DNA of 64,000 bases from Nocardioides conyzicola (GCF_039543825.1 NZ_BAABKM010000001.1:248001-312000), one strand, 5' to 3'; positions 45,478 through 55,934 are shown, counted from the first letter of the stretch. Made by a program: numbers and translations. The notes: generated by a model from the sequence alone, not told the origin.

Positions 45478-46638
45478 ATGAGACGCCTCGCCGCCCTGGC
45501 CAGCGCCACGGTCCTCGCCGCCACCGGTCTGACCGCCTGCAGCGACGACGGCAGCGACGCGCCCGGCGCGACCGCATCGTCGCCGACGCAGACCACCGAC
45601 AGCGCGTCGCCGCCCGCGAGCCCGTCGACGAGCGGGTCGCCGTCCGCCGACACGACGCCCCCGAAGGTCGTCGACACGATCGCGACCGGCCTGGCCGCAC
45701 CCTGGGGCATCGGCTTCCTGCCCGACGGCGACGCCATCGTGACGGAGCGCGACACGACCAAGGTGCTCCTGCTCACGAGCCCGTCGTACGACGTGAGCGA
45801 GGTCGGCACCCTGTCGGAGGCCGTGGGCCTCGGTGACCAGGGCGGGGAGGCCGGGCTGCTCGGCGTCGCGGTCTCGCCGGACTTCGCGACCGACCACCTG
45901 CTGTTCTTCTACTACAGCACCGCCACGGAGAACCGGATCGTCAAGGCCACCCTCGAGGACGGCAGGCTCGGCACGCCGACGACGATCCTGGACGGCATCC
46001 CGCGGGGCTTCATCCACGACGGCGGCCGGCTCGCGTTCGGCCCGGACGGCTACCTCTACGCCTCGACCGGCGAGACCGGCAACGGGGAGCTCGCCCAGGA
46101 CAAGGACACCCCCGCCGGCAAGATCCTGCGGATCACGACCGACGGCGAGGCCGCGCCGGGCAACCCGGTGCAGGGCAACCCGTACTGGTCCTACGGGCAC
46201 CGCAACGTGCAGGGCCTCGCGTTCGACGACCGGGACCGGCTCTGGGCCTCGGAGTTCGGGCAGGACACCTACGACGAGCTCAACCTGATCGGCGAGGGCA
46301 ACAACTACGGCTGGCCGATGGTCGAGGGCATGGGCGACGGGGACAGCTCCCTGCAGGACCCCGAGCTCGTCTGGGACACCGACGAGGCCTCGCCGTCCGG
46401 TCTCGCCTGGCTCGACGGCCACCTCTGGATGGCCTCGCTCAGGGGCGAGCGGCTCTGGCGGGTCGACGTGACCGGCACCCGGGCGAAGGACCCGACGGCC
46501 TTCTTCGTCGGCACCTACGGCCGGATGCGCACCGTCGCGGTCGCCCCCGACGGGCGGCTCTGGGTGACCACCAGCAACACCGACGGCCGCGGTGACCCGC
46601 AGGACGGCGACGACCGGATCCTGGTCATCGAGCCCTGA
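45478..46638 (+). CDS. PQQ-dependent sugar dehydrogenase-like lipoprotein (GSDH/sorbosone family)
   Basis: 386 residues. Lipoprotein signal with lipobox GLTAC (Cys ~21), then a Ser/Thr/Pro linker, then a six-bladed beta-propeller: VVDTIATGLAAPWGIGFLPDG, LLGVAVSPDFATDHLLFFYYS, DGGRLAFGPDGYLYASTGE, WSYGHRNVQGLAFDD, the catalytic-face motif EFGQDTYDELNLIGEGNNYG, and WPMVEGMGDGD. It acts on aldoses outside the membrane using PQQ if supplied. No PQQ biosynthesis genes are in the window. It overlaps the convergent ECF gene by 14 bp. Confidence 0.9.
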   Translation: MRRLAALASATVLAATGLTACSDDGSDAPGATASSPTQTTDSASPPASPSTSGSPSADTTPPKVVDTIATGLAAPWGIGFLPDGDAIVTERDTTKVLLLTSPSYDVSEVGTLSEAVGLGDQGGEAGLLGVAVSPDFATDHLLFFYYSTATENRIVKATLEDGRLGTPTTILDGIPRGFIHDGGRLAFGPDGYLYASTGETGNGELAQDKDTPAGKILRITTDGEAAPGNPVQGNPYWSYGHRNVQGLAFDDRDRLWASEFGQDTYDELNLIGEGNNYGWPMVEGMGDGDSSLQDPELVWDTDEASPSGLAWLDGHLWMASLRGERLWRVDVTGTRAKDPTAFFVGTYGRMRTVAVAPDGRLWVTTSNTDGRGDPQDGDDRILVIEP

Positions 46639-47440
46639 CGACCCCGGTCACGGTGGCGCGCCGTGCCGCCCGTCGCAGGGTGGCCAGGATCGCCGGCCCG
46701 AGCACCACGATCGCGACGGCGGTCGTGATCGCGCGCATGGTGTCCCAGCTCCCGGTGGACGTCAGCACCGTGTAGACGAGGAACCGGTGCAGGTTGTCGG
46801 CCAGCTCCGCGCCGGGCACGTAGGACAGCGACCCCTCGTGCCCCTCGACCGCGATGCCGGCGATGAACGGCCAGCCGGACAGGTTCATCAGCAGCCCGAA
46901 CGCGTAGGACGCGACCACGCCGTACGCCGCCAGCGCGGCGATCTCGGCACGCCCGGTGAGCCGGCGCGGCAGCAGCCCGGCGCCCATCCCGACCCAGGCG
47001 GAGCAGAGCATCTGGTAGGGCAGCCACGGCCCGACGCCGGCGGTCATCAGGGCGGACGCGAAGAGCGAGGTGCAGCCCAGCACGAAGCCGAAGCCCGGCC
47101 CGAAGACCCGGCCGCCGAGGATCAGCAGGAAGAACGTGAGCTCGACCCCCGCCGTACCCGGGGAGATGCCACGCAGGATGGCGTTGGCGGCGCTCAGCAC
47201 GCCGAGGACGGCGAGCACCCGTGGGTCCAGGCCCCCCTCGTTGAGCTCGGCGAGCACCACCGCGATCACGATCGGCAGCAGGGCGAGGAAGACGAACGGC
47301 GGGTCGACGCGCTCGCCGGTGCCCGCGCGCAGCAGGAGCGGCCAGCACAGCATCATCAGTCCGGCGACCGACGCGACGGCGAGCACCAGGGCCGAGCGGG
47401 GCGAGATGCGGACGGCTGCCCGGTGGTGATCGAGCTTCAC
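46625..47440 (-). CDS. ECF transporter S component, predicted cobalamin-specific
   Basis: 271 residues, about six to seven membrane helices (SALVLAVASVAGLMMLCWPL, PPFVFLALLPIVIAVVLAEL, VLAVLGVLSAANAILRGISP, VELTFFLLILGGRVFGPGFG, LGCTSLFASALMTAGVGPWL). The length and the RGISPG and GxGFVLG motifs match actinobacterial ECF substrate-binding components. It follows the ATPase by a GTGA overlap, so all five genes are one unit. Cobalamin specificity is inferred from the riboswitch and the secreted partners. The whole set stands in for a BtuCDF importer. Confidence 0.8.
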   Translation of the reverse strand: MKLDHHRAAVRISPRSALVLAVASVAGLMMLCWPLLLRAGTGERVDPPFVFLALLPIVIAVVLAELNEGGLDPRVLAVLGVLSAANAILRGISPGTAGVELTFFLLILGGRVFGPGFGFVLGCTSLFASALMTAGVGPWLPYQMLCSAWVGMGAGLLPRRLTGRAEIAALAAYGVVASYAFGLLMNLSGWPFIAGIAVEGHEGSLSYVPGAELADNLHRFLVYTVLTSTGSWDTMRAITTAVAIVVLGPAILATLRRAARRATVTGVVRAR

Positions 47441-49008
47441 AGGGCCGCCACGACCTCGTCGACGCGCAGCCACGGCGCGCCGAGCACCTTGGTCACCTGC
47501 GGCGCGAACGCCGGCGACTCGGCCACGACGCGACGCACCGGGCCGGACGAGACGACCTCGCCGTCGGCCAGCACGACGACGTCGTCGGCGACTTGGGCCA
47601 CGAACTCCACGTCGTGCGTGGCGACGAGCACGGCACACCCGTCGGCGGTGAGGCCGCGGAGGATGCCGGCGAGGACACGCTTGGCCGCGTAGTCGAGGCC
47701 CCGAGTCGGCTCGTCGAGCAGCAGCACCGGGGGCCGGGACACGAGCACCAGCGCGAGCGCGAGCGCCAGCCGCTGACCCTCGGAGAGGTCGCGCGGGTGC
47801 TGGCCACCGGGGATCCCGGGCACCAGCCGGTCGAGGAGGCCGCGGCAGGCGCTGCTGCCGCCGTCGGCGGCGGCGCACTCCTCGTCGACGGTCTCGAGGT
47901 AGAGCAGGTCGGCGGCGTTCTGCGGCACCAGGCCGACCAGCGCGCGCCGGCCGGCAGGGGCGAGCGCGGCGGGGTCGCTCCCGGCGACGTCGACCCGGCC
48001 CGCCGTACGCCGTCCGCTGCCCTGGACCGCCCACAGCAGCGACGACTTGCCGGAGCCGTTGCGGCCCATCAGCGCGGTCACCCGGCCGGAGCCGAGGTCG
48101 AGGTCGAGGTGGCGTACGGCGACGGTGTGGCCGTGCACGACCTCGAGACCGCGGACGGCGACCGCCGTGGCGGCCGGCGCGTCGACCGGGACGGGCGGCG
48201 GGCCTAGACGGGCGGTGAGGTCGCGGGCCAACCGGCGGGCGTCGCGGACGCTGAGCGGCAGCGGGCTCCAGCCGGCGGCCCGGCCGAGCTCGACGATCGG
48301 CGGCACCACGGGCGAGGTGACCAGCAGCTCGCCGGGCTCCCCCACGGTGACCCGGCCGTCGCCGGTGAGCAGGCACATCCGGTCGACGAACGGGATGACC
48401 CGCTCGAGCCGGTGCTCCGCCAGCAGCACCGAGACCCCGAGGTCGTGCACGAGCCGGGTCAGCGTCGCGAGCACCTCCTCGGCGGCGGTCGGGTCGAGCG
48501 CGGAGGTGGGCTCGTCGAGCACCAGGAGCCGCGGGTGCATGGTCAGCACCGAGCCGATCGCGACGCGCTGCTGCTGCCCGCCCGAGAGGGTGCGCAGGTC
48601 GCGGTGGCGCAGCTCGGCGATGCCGAGCAGGTCGAGGGTCTCCTCCACGCGGCGGCGCATCGTCTCCGGCGGCAGGCCGAGCTGCTCCATGCCGTAGGCG
48701 AGCTCCTCCTCGACCGTGTCGGTGACGAAGCCGGCGGCGGGGTTCTGGCCGACGTACCCGATCGCGTGGGCGCGCTCGCGGGGCGGCGTGCGCACGATGC
48801 TGACGCCGTCCAGCAGCACGTCGCCGTCGAGGGTGCCGCCCGAGAAGCGCGGCACCAGCCCGGTCACGACGCCGAGGAGCGTGGACTTGCCGACGCCGGT
48901 CGGCCCGGAGACCAGCACCAGCTCGCCCTCGTCGACGACCAGGTCGACGTCGGTCAGCACGGCCGGCGCGTCGTCGTAGGAGAAGGCGATCCCGCGGAGC
49001 TCGATCAT
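47437..49008 (-). CDS. ECF transporter double ATPase (EcfA1-EcfA2 fused)
   Basis: 523 residues, two fused ABC domains. Domain 1: Walker A GPTGVGKST, signature LSGGQQQRVAIGS, Walker B LLVLDEPTSALDP, switch His in LLAEHRLERV. Domain 2: GRNGSGKSS, an altered signature LSEGQRLALALALV, Walker B VLLLDEPTRGLDYAA, and VATHDVEFV. It energises the transporter together with the T component, whose stop overlaps its ATG at 49008 by 4 bp. Confidence 0.93.
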   Translation of the reverse strand: MIELRGIAFSYDDAPAVLTDVDLVVDEGELVLVSGPTGVGKSTLLGVVTGLVPRFSGGTLDGDVLLDGVSIVRTPPRERAHAIGYVGQNPAAGFVTDTVEEELAYGMEQLGLPPETMRRRVEETLDLLGIAELRHRDLRTLSGGQQQRVAIGSVLTMHPRLLVLDEPTSALDPTAAEEVLATLTRLVHDLGVSVLLAEHRLERVIPFVDRMCLLTGDGRVTVGEPGELLVTSPVVPPIVELGRAAGWSPLPLSVRDARRLARDLTARLGPPPVPVDAPAATAVAVRGLEVVHGHTVAVRHLDLDLGSGRVTALMGRNGSGKSSLLWAVQGSGRRTAGRVDVAGSDPAALAPAGRRALVGLVPQNAADLLYLETVDEECAAADGGSSACRGLLDRLVPGIPGGQHPRDLSEGQRLALALALVLVSRPPVLLLDEPTRGLDYAAKRVLAGILRGLTADGCAVLVATHDVEFVAQVADDVVVLADGEVVSSGPVRRVVAESPAFAPQVTKVLGAPWLRVDEVVAAL

Positions 49009-50111
49009 GCCGCCACCTCCTCGAGGACGGGGACGACCGGGACGACGTCGGTGCGCGCCGCGGGCGGTGAGCAGAGGGCACCCAGGAGGGCGACGACCCC
49101 GACGGCGAGGGCCGCGACGCTGAGGGCCGGGAACGCGTCGAGGGGCGGGTAGGCGACCACGACCTGGTGGCCGCTCACCCACCAGCCGAGGCCGCCGGCG
49201 ACGAGGCCCGAGGCGACCACGACCAGCTCCGGCCAGCGCCACGGGTCGGGCCGGTAGCGGGTGCGCTCGACGCGGCGCCCGGCGCTGCGCAGGCCGGCGA
49301 CGGCGGCGGCGACCCCGAGTCCGAGCATCGGCAGCGCGAGGACGCGCGGTGCGGTGTGGTCGAGGACGGCGTAGGTCCCGACGCAGATGCCGACCAGGCC
49401 GGTCAGCATGAGGGCGCCGGTCGTACGACGCTGCGCGCGCGTCGCTGCGCCGGCGCGGCCGTAGCCGCGGGCGTCCATCCCGGCGGCGAGGGCGAGGGAG
49501 CGTTCGAGGGCGTCCTCGAGCACGGGCACCAGCAGGCGGCGCAGCGAGGCGACCCGGCCGGTCTCCCCCGCCCGGAGCGCCTGTGCCGCGCGCACCCGGC
49601 GCAGGCTGTCGGCGAACTGCGGCAGCACGCTCACCGCGACCACGAGGGCCGTCCCGATCTCGTAGAGGGCCGGCGGCACCGAGCGGAGCAGCCGCTTGGG
49701 GTTGGCCAGCGAGTTGGCGGCGCCGACACAGATCACGATCGTCGCGAGCCGGAGCCCGTCGTACAGCGCGAAGAGGAGCGCCTGCGAGTAGAGCGGTCCG
49801 AGCAGGGTGATGCCGGCGACCCAGTCGGGCAGCGGGATCGCCGGCAGGTCGAGCAGCACCCGGCCGCCGAAGTAGCCGCCGAAGACGATCCGGAACGCCA
49901 CCCGGATCACCACGATCGCGACGCCCAGCCAGACGTAGATCCGGAAGGACTGGCCCCAGGGCTGCTCCGAGCGCCGCAGGGACACCACGAGGGCGGCGAC
50001 GCCGATCAGCATCAGCAGGACCAGCGGGTTGGTGGTCAGCGACGCGGCGACCGCCAGCCCGATGGCCCACAGCCACCAGGCCACCGGGTGCAGGTCGCGG
50101 GGGCGGCTCAC
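49005..50111 (-). CDS. ECF transporter T component (EcfT/CbiQ-like)
   Basis: 368 residues. Hydrophobic segments (WWLWAIGLAVAASLTTNPLV, YVWLGVAIVVIRVAF, ITLLGPLYSQALLFALYDGL) surround the coupling region with the two motifs that grip the ATPases: RVRAAQALRAGETG and AAGMDARGYGRAG. The C-terminal third adds further helices beyond the usual EcfT length (~270 residues). GTG start at 50111 overlaps the stop of the DUF4430 gene. Confidence 0.9.
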   Translation of the reverse strand: MSRPRDLHPVAWWLWAIGLAVAASLTTNPLVLLMLIGVAALVVSLRRSEQPWGQSFRIYVWLGVAIVVIRVAFRIVFGGYFGGRVLLDLPAIPLPDWVAGITLLGPLYSQALLFALYDGLRLATIVICVGAANSLANPKRLLRSVPPALYEIGTALVVAVSVLPQFADSLRRVRAAQALRAGETGRVASLRRLLVPVLEDALERSLALAAGMDARGYGRAGAATRAQRRTTGALMLTGLVGICVGTYAVLDHTAPRVLALPMLGLGVAAAVAGLRSAGRRVERTRYRPDPWRWPELVVVASGLVAGGLGWWVSGHQVVVAYPPLDAFPALSVAALAVGVVALLGALCSPPAARTDVVPVVPVLEEVAA

Positions 50112-50980
50112 GGGGACGGGTTCCTCCGTCGGCGTACGACGGCGACGGCGCCCCCGGCGGCGAACAGCCCGACCACGACGACCGGGCCGACCCAGGTCGG
50201 CAGGCCGCCGTCGGCGGGGTCGGCGGGGTCGGCGGGGTCGGCGGCCGTCGAGGTGAGCGGCGACGGGGTCGTCGACGTCGACGTCGACTCGGGCAGCATC
50301 TCCCCGTCCACGCCGCCGGGCGACTTCGTCGGCTGGCCGACCTTGCCGGGCGCCAGGGTCGTGACCGACGGGCTGGGAGAGGTCGGCGTGCCCGATGACT
50401 CCGACGGCGCCGCCGACGTCGTGCTGGAGGGCTTCTTCGTGGGTGCGGCGCTCGCGTGGTGGGTCGGCCTCACGCTCGGCCTGGTCGTCGGCTTGCTGGT
50501 CGGCGTCGGCGCCGCGTGGTGCGCGGCCGGACTGACACCGGGGGCGGACCGCGAGGAGCTGCCGTTCCAGGAGAACGCGACGTACCCGCCGTCGGGGACG
50601 GTCTGGGAGCCGGCGCCGCGGGTGGCGTAGGTCCACTGGCCCGAGGTCCCGTCCGACCACCACAGTCCCCAGTAGGCGTCGGCCGGCGGGGTGTTGACGC
50701 AGGAGCTGCTCGGCTTGGCGTCCACCTGGCACACGAAGCCCGGCTGGCGCTGGACGTAGGACAGGTCGAAGCCGCCGGCCTCGAAGAGCGTCGAGGCGGC
50801 CTTCCCCCCACCGTCGGCGATGCAGGCCGTCTGCACCCCGCCGCCGAGCTCGTGGAAGTCCACCACCACGCTCACCCCGTCGCCGGTGGAGCAGGTCGCG
50901 GCTTCGGCACCCGAGAGAGGGACGACGCTCGCCGCCGCGGCCAGGAGGCACGCGGCGGCGAGGCGTACGCCGTGGGACAT
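50108..50980 (-). CDS. Membrane-anchored DUF4430-like protein (transcobalamin beta-domain-like)
   Basis: 290 residues. Signal peptide (AAACLLAAAASVVPLSG, then AEA). Residues ~30-145 resemble DUF4430, the beta domain of intrinsic factor/transcobalamin: VSVVVDFHELGGGVQTACI, then AASTLFEAGGFDLSYVQRQ, FVCQVDAKPSSSC, YWGLWWSDGTSGQWTYATR and GYVAFSWNG. A Thr/Ser/Pro-rich stalk follows and then a C-terminal helix (WVGPVVVVGLFAAGGAVAVV) with RRRR, anchoring it in the membrane outer face. The family link is by recognised pattern. It starts 2 bp after the toroid gene's stop. Probable B12-binding lid or presenter for the ECF importer. Confidence 0.78.
   Translation of the reverse strand: MSHGVRLAAACLLAAAASVVPLSGAEAATCSTGDGVSVVVDFHELGGGVQTACIADGGGKAASTLFEAGGFDLSYVQRQPGFVCQVDAKPSSSCVNTPPADAYWGLWWSDGTSGQWTYATRGAGSQTVPDGGYVAFSWNGSSSRSAPGVSPAAHHAAPTPTSKPTTRPSVRPTHHASAAPTKKPSSTTSAAPSESSGTPTSPSPSVTTLAPGKVGQPTKSPGGVDGEMLPESTSTSTTPSPLTSTAADPADPADPADGGLPTWVGPVVVVGLFAAGGAVAVVRRRRNPSP
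50212..50244. repeat. 9-bp tandem repeat in the stalk of the DUF4430-like protein
   Basis: CGGCGGGGT is repeated three times in tandem (50212-50238) with a partial fourth copy to 50244. On the coding (minus) strand it encodes the Pro-Ala-Asp repeats just before the C-terminal membrane helix. In-frame slippage here would alter stalk length only. Confidence 0.85.
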
Positions 50981-50982
50981 GG

Positions 50983-52593
50983 TCAGCGGACGACCTTGAA
51001 GGTCTTGCTGCCCTTGCGGTTGGCGAACTCGCCGACCACGGTGACCTTGAAGGTGCCCGGCTTGCCGTACTTGCCGGTCGCCTTCGCCGAGGCGACGAAG
51101 ACGCCCTTCCTGGTGGCCTGGCCGCTCCTGGTCTTGCCGAGCAGCTTGACCCTGACCGTCTCGCCGGGCGCGAGCCCGGTGACCCTGACGGTCTGGGTCG
51201 TGCCCTTGCGGACCTTGGCCTTGAGCTTGATCGGCAGCTTCTTCGCGCCGAGCGCCTTGATCGTCGCCGTGTCAGCGACGCCGCCAGCCGTCGAGATCGT
51301 GACCCGGGTCGTGGCCGTCTTCGCGCCCAGCGCGATCGGGAACTGCGCCTCGCCGTTGGCGTCGGCCACGCGGGCGACCTTCTGGGTGCCGGCGGCTGCG
51401 CACAGGGTCTCGCCGGGAGCGGCACCGACGACGCCGACGCGCGGCTTGGTGCCGGCCTTGACGTACTCGGCGGTGAAGAGGGCGGAGACGCCCGGGCCGG
51501 CCGGCGCCCACTGCAGGACCGGGAGCGCCTGCGCGGTCGCTCGGCGGAACTGGTCCGCGGTCTCGGCCGCGATCGGGGTGGTGTCGACCTCGCTCAGCGC
51601 GGTGTCGTCGTACGCGATGGACCCGGTGTCGGCCGCGGCGTACGTCGTGCAGGATCCGGCATTCGTGACCTGGTGCGCGCGGACCCAGACGGCGGCCTTG
51701 GCGGCAGCCGAGGTGTCGCCCAGGGCGGCGAGCGCCGTGCCGGCGAGGCCGGTGCTGTTGGCGTTGGCCGCCTCGGTGGACGGGCCACCTCCGAAGGAGC
51801 CATCGGCCTTCTGGCTCGACTCGAGCCAGCTCTTGGCCAGTGCCAGCTTCTCCGCCACGTCGACGTCCGCGGACTGCGAGGTCAGCGCGAGGACGGCGAT
51901 CGCGGTGGCGTCGGTGTCGGGCTGGCTCGTGGCGTCGCCTTCGCAGGTCTGGATCTCCGAGCTGCGGGACGGGAAGTCCAGCCGGAACCAGCCCGCGGCG
52001 CACTGCTGCTCGAGCAGGTAGTTGGTCACCGCACCGGCCTTGGGGCTGTCGGCGGCGACGAGCGCCTGCGCGGCGTAGGCCTGGCCGAAGGCGTTGGTGT
52101 CGCCGTACTCGTTGTTCTCGTCCACGACGCGCCCGTTGATCGGCGCGGTCGACCCCACCCGGCTCTCGAGCTCGGCGATCAGGTCGTGCCCACCGAAGTC
52201 GGCGGTGCTGCTGCCGGCCGCCTGGGCCAGCACGGCCGCCTTCGCGAGCGAGCCCGCGTAGAGCGTCGTCTGGCCCTCGTACGTCGAGGTGTACCACTCG
52301 TCGTGGGCGCGCGGCTCGATCGCGTCGGCGATGGCCGACACCGTGGCGTCATGGCCGCCGATGCGGTGCAGGCCGAGCGCGACGTCCGCGCTCAGGCCGA
52401 GGTCGTCGAAGTCGTACTGGTCGTTGTGGACGATCCCGCTGCTCAGCTGAGAGGTGAGCCAGGTGGCCGCAGAGTCGGCGGCGACGGGGTCGGTCCCGGC
52501 GGCCGAGGCGGTCCCCGGGGTGGCGGCGAGCGCCGCGAGGGCCAGTGTGGGGACGGCCACGAGGGCGGCCCCACGTCGTACGGAGCGAAGCAT
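50983..52593 (-). CDS. Secreted alpha/alpha-toroid-like protein (transcobalamin alpha-domain-like)
   Basis: 536 residues. Signal peptide (VAVPTLALAALAATPGTASA). Residues ~35-370 are helical repeats typical of the prenyltransferase/squalene-cyclase/cobalamin_bind toroid, with recurring DANAFGQAYAAQALVAAD-like, ATAIAVLALTSQSADVDV and NSTGLAGTALAALGDTSA pairs and KADGSFGGG turns. Cys pairs (LLEQQCAAGW, EIQTCEGD) may form disulfides. Residues ~385-536 are Ig-like beta segments. Animal intrinsic factor has just such a toroid followed by DUF4430. First gene behind the cobalamin riboswitch. Direct B12 binding is inferred. Confidence 0.78.
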   Translation of the reverse strand: MLRSVRRGAALVAVPTLALAALAATPGTASAAGTDPVAADSAATWLTSQLSSGIVHNDQYDFDDLGLSADVALGLHRIGGHDATVSAIADAIEPRAHDEWYTSTYEGQTTLYAGSLAKAAVLAQAAGSSTADFGGHDLIAELESRVGSTAPINGRVVDENNEYGDTNAFGQAYAAQALVAADSPKAGAVTNYLLEQQCAAGWFRLDFPSRSSEIQTCEGDATSQPDTDATAIAVLALTSQSADVDVAEKLALAKSWLESSQKADGSFGGGPSTEAANANSTGLAGTALAALGDTSAAAKAAVWVRAHQVTNAGSCTTYAAADTGSIAYDDTALSEVDTTPIAAETADQFRRATAQALPVLQWAPAGPGVSALFTAEYVKAGTKPRVGVVGAAPGETLCAAAGTQKVARVADANGEAQFPIALGAKTATTRVTISTAGGVADTATIKALGAKKLPIKLKAKVRKGTTQTVRVTGLAPGETVRVKLLGKTRSGQATRKGVFVASAKATGKYGKPGTFKVTVVGEFANRKGSKTFKVVR

Positions 52594-52598
52594 GGTGT

Positions 52599-52618
52599 CC
52601 TTCCCGCTGCTCAGCGGG
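52599..52618 (-). promoter_or_regulatory. Hairpin next to the ribosome-binding site of the B12-operon first gene
   Basis: On the minus strand CCCGCT (52618-52613) and AGCGGG (52608-52603) form a stem with a 4-nt loop; the 3' arm merges with GGGAAGG (52605-52599), the Shine-Dalgarno region, 5 nt before the ATG at 52593. It may be the riboswitch's translational expression platform. Confidence 0.5.
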
Positions 52619-52659
52619 AGGTGCTCGAGGATGCTCCTCGGGTCGCCACCCGCTGCTTT

Positions 52660-52815
52660 CCACGACAGCGATGTGATCAGGACGCGTCGTGTCGGGTGCT
52701 CCGGCTCGTCGTCGGCCCAAGGACCGACGACCCACGGTTGCGGGTCAGCGCCGGAATCTCACCGGCTTCCCCCGCCACGGGCGTGCGTTGATGTGCCCGC
52801 GCAGCATAACCCGGC
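52660..52815 (-). ncRNA. Cobalamin (AdoCbl) riboswitch
   Basis: On the minus strand the conserved core reads GGGGGAAGCCGGTGAGATTC then CGGCGCTGACCCGCAACCG, the classic cobalamin-riboswitch junction (about 52775-52735). A Cys-like B12-box region GAGCCGGAGCACCCGAC follows about 40 nt later, around 52706-52690, after a stable hairpin GTCGTCGG/CCGACGAC. The element ends ~70-100 nt before the ATG at 52593. Exact ends are approximate. B12 binding would repress the downstream capture/ECF operon. Confidence 0.9.
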
Positions 52816-52847
52816 CCTTCCCGGAGCCTGTGGTCGCCGCCAGATCC

Positions 52848-52910
52848 CGTCGAGTGACGTGAATCGGCCCTCAGAACGGTCTGCTGAGGGCGAATCCGCG
52901 TCACTCGACG
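52848..52910. repeat. Nested inverted repeat after gatB
   Basis: Outer arms CGTCGAGTGACG (52848-52859) and CGTCACTCGACG (52899-52910) are perfectly complementary. Inner arms GCCCTCAG (52867-52874) and CTGAGGGC (52884-52891) are too. GAATC occurs in both unpaired flanks. It starts 13 bp after the gatB stop (52924) and lacks a U tract on either strand. It may be a terminator between gatB and the riboswitch or a dispersed palindromic repeat. Confidence 0.75.
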
Positions 52911-52923
52911 CAGCAGGCGCCCC

Positions 52924-54413
52924 TCAGGACAGCTTCTCGAGGACCAGCTCGCGGACCCGGCCGGCATCGGCCTGGCCGCGCATCTCCTTCATGACCGCGC
53001 CGATCAGGGCGCCGGCGGCGGCCACCTTGCCGTCCCGGATCTTGTCGGCGACGTCCGGGTTGGCGGCGATCGCCGCGTCGACGGCGGCCGAGAGAGCACC
53101 CTCGTCGGACACGACGGCAAGGCCACGGGCCGCCACGATCTCCTCGGGAGTCCCCTCGCCGGCGAGCAGCCCGTCGAACACCTGGCGGGCGAGCTTGTCG
53201 TTGAGCGAGCCGCTGTCGACGAGTGCCTGTACGGCGGCCACCTGGGCGGGCGTGACGTCGAGGTCGGTGATGTCGAGACCGGCGTCGTTGGCCCGACGAC
53301 CGAGGTCGGAGAGCCACCACTTGCGGGCCGCCTGCGGCGAGGCGCCGGCCGCGACCGTCTCCTCGATCAGGCCGACCGCGCCCGCGGCCACGACGTCACG
53401 CATCTCGAGGTCGGTGTAGCCCCAGTCGGTCTGCAGGCGGGCCCGCTTGAGCAGCGGGTTCTCCGGCAGCGTGCCGCGCAGCTCCTCCACCCACTCGCGC
53501 GACGGCGCGACCGGCACCAGGTCGGGCTCGGGGAAGTAGCGGTAGTCGTCGGCGTCGGACTTCTCGCGACCACTCGTCGTGACCCCGGTGTCCTCGTGCC
53601 AGTGCCGGGTCTCCTGCAGGATCGAGCCACCGGCGTCGAGGATGGCGGCGTGCCGCTGCATCTCGTAGCGGACCGCGCGCTCGACCGAGCGGAACGAGTT
53701 GACGTTCTTGGTCTCGGTGCGGGTGCCGAGCACGTTGGAGCCCTTCGGCGCCAGCGACAGGTTGACGTCGGCACGCAGGTTGCCCTGGTCCATCCGCGCC
53801 TCGGAGACACCGAGGGCGAGGATCAGGTCGCGCAGCTGGGAGACGTACGCCCGGGCCACGGCCGGCGCCTTCTCGCCCATCCCCCGGATCGGCTTGGTGA
53901 CGATCTCGATGAGCGGGATCCCGGCGCGGTTGTAGTCGACCAGCGAGTGGTCGGCGCCGTGGATGCGACCGGTCGCGCCGCCGACGTGCAGCGACTTCCC
54001 GGTGTCCTCCTCCATGTGGGCGCGCTCGATCTCGACACGGACGGTCTCACCGTCGACGTCGACGTCCAGGTAGCCCTCGAACGCGATCGGCTCGTCGTAC
54101 TGGCTGGTCTGGAAGTTCTTCGGCATGTCCGGGTAGAAGTAGTTCTTCCGGGCGAAGCGGCACCAGTCCGCGATCTCGCAGTTGAGCGCGAGGCCGATCC
54201 GGATCGCCGACTCGATCGCCTTGGCGTTGACCACCGGCATCGCGCCGGGCAGGCCGAGGCAGGTCGGGCAGACCTGGGTGTTGGGCTCGCCGCCGAAGAC
54301 CGCGGGGCACCCGCAGAACATCTTGGTGTTGGTGTTGAGCTCGACGTGGACCTCCAGGCCCAGCGCCGGATCGTACGACGCCAGCACGTCGTCGAAGCCC
54401 ACCAGGGTGTCGG

Positions 54414-54417
<4 letters not shown>
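52924..54417 (-). CDS. gatB: Aspartyl/glutamyl-tRNA amidotransferase subunit B
   Basis: 497 residues from the ATG at 54417. GatB motifs: [37 protein letters not shown] (zinc Cys set), [32 protein letters not shown], and the C-terminal YqeY-like tail domain ([20 protein letters not shown]) that binds tRNA. It phosphorylates Glu/Asp-tRNA before amidation by GatA. Last gene of gatCAB; ATGA overlap with gatA. Confidence 0.98.
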
Positions 54418-55933
<1,516 letters not shown>

Positions 55934-55934
<1 letters not shown>

